Positions 1 to 4,971 of a stretch of 5,660 nt of DNA are shown one piece after another. Numbering within the stretch: position 1 is the first letter of the stretch; the number at the start of each line of letters is the position of its first letter. Below the pieces are notes generated by a model that was given only the letters and a program-made list of their open reading frames with translations, did no database searches and had not been told where the DNA came from. The position numbers and the translations under genes are program-made. Source of the DNA: Bacteroidales bacterium (lineage in GTDB: Bacteria > Bacteroidota > Bacteroidia > Bacteroidales > UBA932); the NCBI GenBank assembly GCA_017631875.1, contig JAGBSL010000055.1, forward strand, positions 1 through 5,660. Reading direction: 5' to 3'.

Positions 1-116
1 CGGCCACGACGGCGGCGTGCTGCCAATACGCGACGTCCGTTAGGAGTCGACATGCGCTCGCGGAAACCGTGCTTGTTGCGGCGCTTGCGCTCTGATGGTT
101 GGAATGTTCTTTTCAT
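1..116 (-). CDS. rpmH: 50S ribosomal protein L34, 3' end cut by window edge
   Basis: This is the small basic protein bL34 of the large ribosomal subunit. The minus strand from the ATG at 116-114 reads [18 protein letters not shown], then [20 protein letters not shown]. That is the near-universal L34 start and arginine-rich core. 38 codons are visible, and the remaining dozen or so residues (usual length about 45-52) lie beyond base 1. The start is fixed by the conserved MKRTFQPS. A strong promoter lies 43 to 73 bases upstream, so the gene is probably transcribed separately from rsmG. An AGGAGG lies in the leader but is too far from the ATG to act normally. In many bacteria rpmH and rsmG both belong to the oriC-proximal cluster (rpmH-rnpA-yidC-mnmE-mnmG-rsmG). 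Here they are direct neighbours, with rsmG upstream. Confidence 0.96.
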   Translation of the reverse strand, partial: MKRTFQPSERKRRNKHGFRERMSTPNGRRVLAARRRRG

Positions 117-138
117 ATCTAGATATTTTTATATTTTT

Positions 139-144
139 CCTCCT
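139..144 (-). promoter_or_regulatory. AGGAGG in the rpmH leader, unusually far from the start
   Basis: The minus strand reads GTAGGAGGAAAAA in the short rpmH leader. The AGGAGG is a perfect anti-Shine-Dalgarno complement, but 22 bases separate it from the ATG at 116, against the usual 5-10. The other genes here (polA, sigma, rsmG) show no such motif before their starts, as is normal for Bacteroidota. It could be a remote ribosome-docking or regulatory site, or chance. Confidence 0.35.
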
Positions 145-158
145 ACAATTTGGGAGTG

Positions 159-189
159 CAAAGGTAGTATTTTTGAATTTATTTGCAAA
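159..189 (-). promoter_or_regulatory. Bacteroidota-type promoter of rpmH
   Basis: On the minus strand a TTTG (-33 box, 189-186) is followed by exactly 19 bases and then TACCTTTG (-7 box, 166-159). This matches the established primary-sigma consensus of Bacteroidota, TTTG-N19-21-TAnnTTTG, at every defined position. The start of transcription is expected a few bases further on, near 152-155, giving a leader of about 36-40 bases before the rpmH ATG. The spacer is A/T rich. A REP-like hairpin (202-229) ends 12 bases upstream of the -33 box. Confidence 0.85.
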
Positions 190-201
190 ATATTTTACAA
201 A

Positions 202-229
202 GATTTCTCGACTTCGCTCGAAATGACAG
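202..229. repeat. REP-like hairpin element, AAATGACAG type
   Basis: This short palindromic element has outer arms ATTTC (203-207) and GAAAT (220-224) around a core containing ACTTCG, and a TGACAG tail. The minus strand begins CTGTCATTTCGAGCGAAG, a form I recall as a common dispersed intergenic repeat in Bacteroidota genomes. It aligns with the element at 975-1001. In minus-strand RNA the hairpin is followed by CTTTGT, so it might weakly terminate rsmG transcripts, but there is no convincing U-tract. Assignment to REP elements mobilised by REP-associated transposases is inference, and no such gene is in this window. Confidence 0.7.
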
Positions 230-236
230 TCAAACT

Positions 237-251
237 CTCTCGAAATGACAG
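237..251. repeat. Partial copy of the REP-like element
   Basis: CTCGAAATGACAG at 239-251 repeats exactly the 13 bases at 217-229, 22 bases away. The opposite arm (TTTCTCGACTTCG) is missing, so this copy cannot form the hairpin. It looks like a decayed or incompletely duplicated half-element between the rsmG stop and the full copy. Confidence 0.55.
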
Positions 252-271
252 ATTATTATATTAAAACGCTC

Positions 272-958
272 CTACTTTTCGATATAAATCACCTGTTTAG
301 TCTCGAAGAATGGGTCGTCAGTCCAACTGCTGATAGGCCAGATATGGACTGATCCCTTGCGCATCTTGTATTTTGCCATCGCTGTCGATATCTCTTCTGC
401 GAGGTCTCCTCCCTTCAGGTAGAGGATGCCGCAGTCGTATTTACCCTTGACCCATGGCATGAAGTTTTCAAGGGAGGTCACGGCGCGTGAAACGATGTAG
501 TCGAAGGTCTCGGGAAGAGACTCGGCGCGTGCGTTGACTGTCTTTACATTATTCAGTTTCAGTCCCTTGGATACTTCTGTGGCAACGATGATCTTCTTGC
601 CGATCGAGTCGCAGAGGGTGAACTGTGCATGCGGAAATATAACTGCCAGCGGAATGCCCGGGAAGCCTCCGCCGGTTCCTAGGTCAAGGATCTTGAGTGG
701 TTCTGCAACGCTGTATGGACCGTCGCCTCTCATGCGGTCATATACATCCGGCATCTGGGTCTTGAGGTATGCCGCGATGCCGAGAGAGTGCAGTACATGG
801 TGTCTGTACAGTTCGTCGATGTCTTTTCGTGATACGACGTTGATCTTGGAGTTCCAGTCTCTGTAGAGCTCGTCCATGAGGCGGAACTGCTCCATCTGTT
901 CCGCGGTCACTTCCGGGAACTTCTCCTTGATGATATTTTTGAATTCTTCGAATGTCAT
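272..958 (-). CDS. rsmG: 16S rRNA (guanine-N7)-methyltransferase RsmG (GidB)
   Basis: RsmG transfers a methyl group from S-adenosylmethionine to N7 of G527 (E. coli numbering) in 16S rRNA, in the cytoplasm. Loss of it gives low-level streptomycin resistance in several bacteria. The 228-residue product has the family's N-terminal helices ending in NVVSRKDIDELYRHHVLHSL (40-59). It then has the Rossmann SAM-binding motif ILDLGTGGGFPGIPLA (90-105), the acidic CDSIGKKI (116-123), VSRAVTSLENFMPWV (156-170) and YLKGGDLAEEI (180-190). The segment between HHVLHSL and ILDLG is about 30 residues, against about 10 in E. coli RsmG, which explains most of the extra length. The ATG at 958 starts an ordinary-length N-terminus and has no Shine-Dalgarno. 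It lies 50 bases after the sigma factor gene on the same strand, with a REP-like hairpin between, and I see no promoter of its own. Confidence 0.95.
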   Translation of the reverse strand: MTFEEFKNIIKEKFPEVTAEQMEQFRLMDELYRDWNSKINVVSRKDIDELYRHHVLHSLGIAAYLKTQMPDVYDRMRGDGPYSVAEPLKILDLGTGGGFPGIPLAVIFPHAQFTLCDSIGKKIIVATEVSKGLKLNNVKTVNARAESLPETFDYIVSRAVTSLENFMPWVKGKYDCGILYLKGGDLAEEISTAMAKYKMRKGSVHIWPISSWTDDPFFETKQVIYIEK

Positions 959-972
959 GGTTGTTTGGTTTA

Positions 973-1001
973 GAGATCCTTCACTTCGTTCAGGATGACA
1001 G
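973..1001. repeat. REP-like hairpin element, AGGATGACAG type
   Basis: This element fills most of the 50-bp gap between the sigma factor gene and rsmG. Arms ATCCT (976-980) and AGGAT (992-996) enclose a core with ACTTCG, followed by TGACAG. It has the same layout as the element at 202-229, but the three arm positions that differ (CCT/AGG instead of TTC/GAA) all keep pairing. The minus strand reads CTGTCATCCTGAACGAAG, a dispersed repeat type I recall from many genomes. It lacks a U-tract, so I do not call it a terminator. Confidence 0.7.
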
Positions 1002-1008
1002 GAGTGGG

Positions 1009-1608
1009 TTATAGTAGTTCGTCTGAGTAGTCCATCATTTTCAGGAGCATTGCCTTTGCTCTTCTGATTTTGGTCTTAACTGTGTTGAGTGGGATTTCAA
1101 GTGCGTCGGCGATTTCCTTGTATCCGAAGTTGTCGATGAGGTTCATCTTGGCCACAATCCTGTAGTCGTCCTTCAACTTTTCTATGTTTGTGAGCCACTT
1201 GTCGTACTCCTGCTGCTGGATGATGTCCTCTTCCGGGTTGTGCATTACTGCAGGGAGCTCCTTCAGTTCCGCAATCTCCTCGTGTATCGACATAACAGGC
1301 ATCTTTGCCATCTCCCTGTGCTGTTTGCTGAGGTAGTCGAAGGCGGTGTTGCGCGCGATTCTGTATATCCATGTGGAGAATTTGTACTCAGGGTTATAGG
1401 CCTCAAGCTGGCTGAAGGCCTTCTGGAAGCTCTCCAGACAGATGTCCTCTACGTCTTCCTTCTGGGATACATAGCGTGAAATATGGTTTTTTACACCCGC
1501 ACTATATCTGGTGTACAGTACGATGAAGGCTGCCTGATTCTGCTCCAGAGCCAGGCGAACGAGATCTACGTCAGACAGATCAGTGAGCTTCGAGCCAGTT
1601 TTGTCCAT
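1009..1608 (-). CDS. ECF-like sigma-70 family RNA polymerase sigma factor
   Basis: This is a two-domain sigma factor that would direct RNA polymerase to a specific promoter set. Using the ATG at 1608 it has 199 residues. Region 2 spans about 27-96 and includes the -10 recognition stretch around EDVEDICLESFQKAF and FSTWIYRIARNTAFDYL. A linker of about 40 residues follows (97-137), then region 4 (138-192) with the helix-turn-helix FGYKEIADALEIPLNTVKTK. Regions 1 and 3 are absent, as in ECF sigmas. The reading frame could also open at a TTG at 1620, but the ATG gives a natural N-terminus. The start lies inside polA, overlapping its last 29 bases, so the two are probably co-transcribed and perhaps translationally coupled. 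No anti-sigma gene follows; rsmG does. The specific ECF group and regulon cannot be named from sequence alone. Confidence 0.9.
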   Translation of the reverse strand: MDKTGSKLTDLSDVDLVRLALEQNQAAFIVLYTRYSAGVKNHISRYVSQKEDVEDICLESFQKAFSQLEAYNPEYKFSTWIYRIARNTAFDYLSKQHREMAKMPVMSIHEEIAELKELPAVMHNPEEDIIQQQEYDKWLTNIEKLKDDYRIVAKMNLIDNFGYKEIADALEIPLNTVKTKIRRAKAMLLKMMDYSDELL

Positions 1609-4222
1609 GGTTACATTCAACGGTTAACGGTATTGATAATTCTATCACATTCTCCATCTCTTCTCTTACGATGTTTTCCAGTCTCTCCACCTCATCCGGT
1701 GTCGTTTCGAACACAAGTTCGTCGTGAATCTGGAGGATCATCCTGCTCTGGAGGCCCTCCTGCTTTATCCTCCTGTCTGTCTTGATCATCGCGAGTTTGA
1801 TGATGTCGGCAGATGTGCCTTGGATAGGAGCGTTGATGGCGTTTCTTTCTGCAAGTGCACGGACAGTTGCATTCCTGGAGTTGATGTCAGGAAGGTATCT
1901 CTTTCGTCCGAAGATCGTTTCGACGTATCCGTTCTCGCGCGCTGCTGTAAGTGTGTCTTCTATATACGATGAAATCGCCGGGAAGTTAGCGAAATAGTCC
2001 TCGATGATCTTCTTTGCTTCGCCTCTGCCGATCTTCAGCCTTTGCGAGAGACCGAACGACGAAATTCCGTACATGATGCCGAAGTTGGCTGTCTTCGCGA
2101 TCCTTCGCTGATCCGAAGTCACTTCTTCCAGAGGTATGCCGAATATCTTTGAGGCTGTGATAGCATGCACATCCTGTCCTGCACGGAACGCTTCGATAAG
2201 GTGCTTGTCGCAGCTCAGATGGGCCATGATTCTCAGCTCTATCTGAGAGTAGTCGGCGGACACTATGAGCCCTTCCGGCATGCTCGGAACAAATGCTTTC
2301 CTTATCTCCTTGCCTCTTTCGGTCCTGATAGGGATGTTCTGGAGGTTAGGCTTCGATGAACTCAGTCGGCCGGTCGCGGTCAGCGCCTGATTGAAGGTCG
2401 TATGGATCTTGCCGGTTGCTGGCGAAACGTAGCCGGGGAATGGTTCTATATAAGTCGAGAGAAGTTTCTTGACTCCTCGGAACTCGAGTATTTCGTCGAC
2501 AACGGGATGTTTGTCCGCAAGAGCGCTCAATGTCTCTTCGTCAGTAGGGTATGGATTCGAACCGGCCTTAGGCTTTTTCTTTGGGTCTAGTCTGAGCTTT
2601 TCGAAAAGCAGTAGACCTATTTGTTTCGGAGACATGATGTTGAGTGCCGGTTCCTGAGCCATCTCCCTGATGCGGTCCTGAATCCGGTTCATTTCGGCGT
2701 TCAGTGCTGTGGAATATTTCCTCAGCTGCGCGAGGTCGATCTTTACTCCCTCCAGCTCCATGTCGGAAAGTACCTTCATCAGAGGCTCCTCCATGTCCAT
2801 ATATAGAGTCTGGACTCCATTGGCCTCCATATCTTTCCACACGGCCTCTCCCAGGAGGAAGATGACGGCGGCTTCCTTTGCCTTGTTAGGCTTGGTCTCC
2901 TCTTCAGGTATCTCGTCAAAGAGAGAGAGAGTCTCGACTGTTTCCGACGCGCTTGCGCTTTCCTCGAGATTGACATCCAGATAAGTCTTTGCGAGAATCT
3001 CCGCCTTGTGGCTCTTTTCCGGATTGATCAGGTAGTGCATCAGCTCGATATCCATCAGAGTGCCTTCCAGACTCACTCCTGCGTGCGCAAGAAGGTTTCT
3101 CTGGAGCTTGAGATCGTATCCGTATTTGGTGATCTGCGGATCTGAAATGATTTCTGCAAAGTCCGCTGCCTGTCCTTCGGCGGTCATTGTGCCGGCCGCT
3201 ACTGTCATGCGGGCAATCTCGCTGAAAATGCCATCGGTCTTGCCTTCGGTTATGATGGAGCATTTGCCAAGCTTCTTCGCTTCCTTTACGATTTGTTCCG
3301 GCGCAACTTCGTTAAACTCAACCTGTTTTGATTCTTTCGCTGCAGACGGCTGAATGGTGCCAAGGTGTCTTCTTAACGATCCGAACTCATACTTCTCGAA
3401 TAGGTCGGCGGCTTCGGCAGAGTATGTTCCTGTAAGTTCCATGCTCTCACTGTCCACATCAAGAGGGATGTCGGTCTTTATGGTCACGAGCTCGTGACTC
3501 ATCTCTATGTGGTCCTGCGAACCGATGAATGCTTCCCTCTGCTTTGGCGTAAGTTCATCAATATGTCTGTAGATTTCCTCTACTGTGCCGTACTTGGATA
3601 TGAGCTTGCCTGCACCGACTTCGCCGACTCCCTTGACTCCGGGGACATTGTCTGACGAGTCGCCGCATATGGTCAGGATTTCAATAACCTGTTCAGGCCT
3701 TGTGATATTGTATTTTTCGCAGACCTTCTGAACGTCGATGATTTCTTTGTCCGAGCCGGATTTGCCTGGCTTGAATTGAAGGATGTTCTTTGAGATGAGC
3801 TGACCGTAGTCCTTGTCCGGAGTTACCATGTATACGGTGAATCCTTCCTTTTCAGCCCTCTTGGCCATCGAGCCTATCACGTCGTCAGCCTCGAATCCCT
3901 TGACCATAAGAACCGGGAAATCCATCGCCTTGCACAGCTCGCAGAGCGGCTCGAGCGAATCGATGATCAGCTGGGGAGTCTCGCTTCGTGTTCCCTTATA
4001 TTCAGGGTACATCTCGTGCCTGAATGTGCCTCCCGGAGGGTCGAATGCAATCGCCAGGTGGGTAGGCTTCTCCTTCTCGATGAGTTCAAGTATGTATTTG
4101 GTGAATCCGAAAAGAACAGACATGTCCGCACCTTTCGAGTTGATCATCGGATGTCGCAGGAAAGCGTAGTACATCTTGAAGATCAGTGCGTGTCCGTCTA
4201 TTAGGAAAAGTTTCTTGTCCAT
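1580..4222 (-). CDS. polA: DNA polymerase I, proofreading site apparently lost
   Basis: Pol I fills gaps and removes RNA primers in replication and excision repair. The 880-residue product starts MDKKLFLIDGHALIF. The 5'-nuclease domain (about 1-290) keeps FDPPGGTFRHEMYPEYKGTR (60-79), EADDVIG (111-117), TPDKDYGQL (134-142) and GDSSDNVPGVKGVG (187-200). The polymerase domain has ATGRLSSSKPNLQNIP (616-631), motif A DYSQIELR (657-664), motif B RRIAKTANFGIMYG (706-719, with K710, F714, Y718) and motif C QIHDELV (831-837). The middle domain (about 295-460) aligns with the Klenow exonuclease domain, but no Asp-X-Glu is present near 321-330, the D424 equivalent is Q374, and the D501 equivalent appears to be E450. 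I infer no 3'-5' proofreading. The frame opens at a TTG at 4240, but the ATG at 4222 matches the usual PolA N-terminus. The stop overlaps the downstream sigma gene. Confidence 0.97.
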   Translation of the reverse strand: MDKKLFLIDGHALIFKMYYAFLRHPMINSKGADMSVLFGFTKYILELIEKEKPTHLAIAFDPPGGTFRHEMYPEYKGTRSETPQLIIDSLEPLCELCKAMDFPVLMVKGFEADDVIGSMAKRAEKEGFTVYMVTPDKDYGQLISKNILQFKPGKSGSDKEIIDVQKVCEKYNITRPEQVIEILTICGDSSDNVPGVKGVGEVGAGKLISKYGTVEEIYRHIDELTPKQREAFIGSQDHIEMSHELVTIKTDIPLDVDSESMELTGTYSAEAADLFEKYEFGSLRRHLGTIQPSAAKESKQVEFNEVAPEQIVKEAKKLGKCSIITEGKTDGIFSEIARMTVAAGTMTAEGQAADFAEIISDPQITKYGYDLKLQRNLLAHAGVSLEGTLMDIELMHYLINPEKSHKAEILAKTYLDVNLEESASASETVETLSLFDEIPEEETKPNKAKEAAVIFLLGEAVWKDMEANGVQTLYMDMEEPLMKVLSDMELEGVKIDLAQLRKYSTALNAEMNRIQDRIREMAQEPALNIMSPKQIGLLLFEKLRLDPKKKPKAGSNPYPTDEETLSALADKHPVVDEILEFRGVKKLLSTYIEPFPGYVSPATGKIHTTFNQALTATGRLSSSKPNLQNIPIRTERGKEIRKAFVPSMPEGLIVSADYSQIELRIMAHLSCDKHLIEAFRAGQDVHAITASKIFGIPLEEVTSDQRRIAKTANFGIMYGISSFGLSQRLKIGRGEAKKIIEDYFANFPAISSYIEDTLTAARENGYVETIFGRKRYLPDINSRNATVRALAERNAINAPIQGTSADIIKLAMIKTDRRIKQEGLQSRMILQIHDELVFETTPDEVERLENIVREEMENVIELSIPLTVECNHGQNWLEAH

Positions 4223-4257
4223 ATCTTTGATGTTCGTCAAATGAACCCCAAAGATAT
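4221..4257. repeat. 9-bp inverted repeat spanning polA start and -7 box
   Basis: ATATCTTTG at 4221-4229 and CAAAGATAT at 4249-4257 are perfect inverted copies separated by 19 bases. The right arm contains the polA -7 box and the left arm overlaps the ATG at 4222. Because the right arm lies upstream of the expected transcription start, the repeat would act as DNA (an operator for a dimeric protein) rather than as an RNA hairpin. It may also be chance in A/T-rich DNA. Confidence 0.5.
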
Positions 4258-4278
4258 AAAAGTTTCATGAAAAGGAAA
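4249..4278 (-). promoter_or_regulatory. Probable Bacteroidota-type promoter of polA
   Basis: The minus strand has TATCTTTG (4256-4249), a perfect TAnnTTTG -7 box, 26 bases before the polA ATG. The expected transcription start is near 4242-4245, giving a leader of about 20 bases. The -33 box is weak: the best candidate is TTTC at 4278-4275 with an 18-base spacer, inside the 30-bp palindrome. The promoter would serve polA, the sigma factor and probably rsmG. Confidence 0.55.
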
Positions 4279-4298
4279 CTAAATTTAGTTTCCTTTTC
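4269..4298 (-). terminator. 30-bp perfect palindrome; candidate terminator or operator
   Basis: All 15 pairs around the centre between 4283 and 4284 are complementary. In minus-strand RNA the arms GAAAAGGAAACT and AGTTTCCTTTTC give a 12-bp stem with an AAATTT loop, A-rich on the 5' side and ending in UUUUC. It begins 4 bases after the ATPase stop, where a terminator for the transporter operon is expected. The stem is A/T rich with few G-C pairs, and the U-tract is short and part of the stem. It also covers the presumed polA -33 region, so an operator role is equally possible. Confidence 0.5.
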
Positions 4299-4320
4299 TA
4301 AATTAGTTTCCTTTTCTAAA
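4285..4320. repeat. Two perfect 18-bp tandem repeats at the ATPase gene end
   Basis: The unit TTAGTTTCCTTTTCTAAA occurs at 4285-4302 and again, without mismatch, at 4303-4320. The copy at 4303-4320 encodes the last residues FRKGN and the stop codon of the ATPase gene on the minus strand. The other copy is non-coding and forms one arm of the 30-bp palindrome, whose other arm is an inverted copy of the same core. Confidence 0.85.
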
Positions 4321-4971
4321 AATACTTGCTACAGAATTTTCCGCATCGACGGATTCCGAGATTCTGAAGACGCCGTCAGCTCCCAGGGCGATGACCCTGC
4401 TGCATGCCTTCAGCCCCTCATGCAGATCGTGTGTGGAGAATATGACAGCAGGGGAGTCTTTTTCTTTGCACAAACCTCTAAGTGCTTGAAGCACAGATAT
4501 TTTATTCTCTGCGTCAAGGAATGCTGTAGGTTCGTCCAGGAGTATGACTTCGGCATGCTGAACCAGCGATGCTGCAATGCATGCCTTCTGGAACTCGCCA
4601 TCGCTGAGAGTGCTGATGTCCCTGTCTTTAAGATGGGCTATTCCCAGTCTATCAAGAGCTTTTTCCAAGGTGGTTGCGTCATGCTCGGACAGCTTACCTG
4701 CCATGTCAGTCTGTTTGAAGCAGCTTACCTTAATAAAATCCTTGACAGAGAATCCCTTGACCTTCGGTATCCGTGACGGGATCATGGTGATTCTGCTTTC
4801 TGTGCCCTGGAGATCGGCTATCGCCTTCAGCAGCGTTGTCTTGCCGCTGCCGTTAGCACCGCAAAGCATTATGCAGTCGCCCTCATGGATGTCGAATGCT
4901 ATGTTTTCATACAACACCTTCTTTCCATGACCAATCTTCATTTCTTCGATATGTATCAGTATCCTTCTCAT
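4303..4971 (-). CDS. ABC transporter ATP-binding protein, FecE/BtuD type
   Basis: This is the cytoplasmic ATPase subunit of a type II importer for heme, siderophore or corrinoid. From the ATG at 4971 it has 222 residues, shorter than the usual 250 or so. Visible motifs are Walker A GANGSGKTT (38-46), signature LSDGEFQKA (122-130), Walker B EVILLDEP (141-148), D-loop FLDAE (151-155) and the switch histidine H181. The Q-loop glutamine is absent: where PQ is expected the sequence reads MIPSR (63-67), followed by FSVKDFI. I recall the same substitution and the LSDGE signature from other Bacteroidota importers of this type. The frame is open upstream to 5082, but the ATG at 4971 overlaps the permease stop as ATGA, the classic coupled arrangement, and starts just before the first beta strand. 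The substrate cannot be decided here; a binding protein or TonB receptor gene would lie beyond the right edge. Confidence 0.92.
   Translation of the reverse strand: MRRILIHIEEMKIGHGKKVLYENIAFDIHEGDCIMLCGANGSGKTTLLKAIADLQGTESRITMIPSRIPKVKGFSVKDFIKVSCFKQTDMAGKLSEHDATTLEKALDRLGIAHLKDRDISTLSDGEFQKACIAASLVQHAEVILLDEPTAFLDAENKISVLQALRGLCKEKDSPAVIFSTHDLHEGLKACSRVIALGADGVFRISESVDAENSVASIFRKGN

Noticed and set aside
115..126. Palindrome ATATCTAGATAT overlapping the rpmH start codon
   Set aside because: As RNA it could form only four A-U pairs around a CTAG loop, too weak to control initiation. It is expected by chance in such A/T-rich leader sequence.
52..264. Plus-strand reading frame of 70 codons over the left end
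   Set aside because: It is antisense to rpmH and to its promoter and leader, and then runs into the REP-like repeats. The product has no recognisable domain.
973..1001. Hairpin between the sigma gene and rsmG as an intrinsic terminator
   Set aside because: The stem is only five pairs before a mismatch, and no U-tract follows on either strand. The match to a dispersed repeat explains it better.
4222..4229. Plus-strand TATCTTTG as a promoter firing to the right
   Set aside because: There is no TTTG 19-21 bases upstream and no plus-strand gene downstream. It is better treated as one arm of the inverted repeat.
4223..4240. TTG start for PolA adding MTNIKD
   Set aside because: The usual PolA N-terminus is MDKKLFL, and a start at 4240 would leave almost no leader after the predicted promoter.
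4267..4776. Plus-strand frame of 169 codons antisense to the ABC ATPase
   Set aside because: The opposite strand carries all the ABC motifs. The antisense product is cysteine-rich and shows no domain, so it is a shadow frame.
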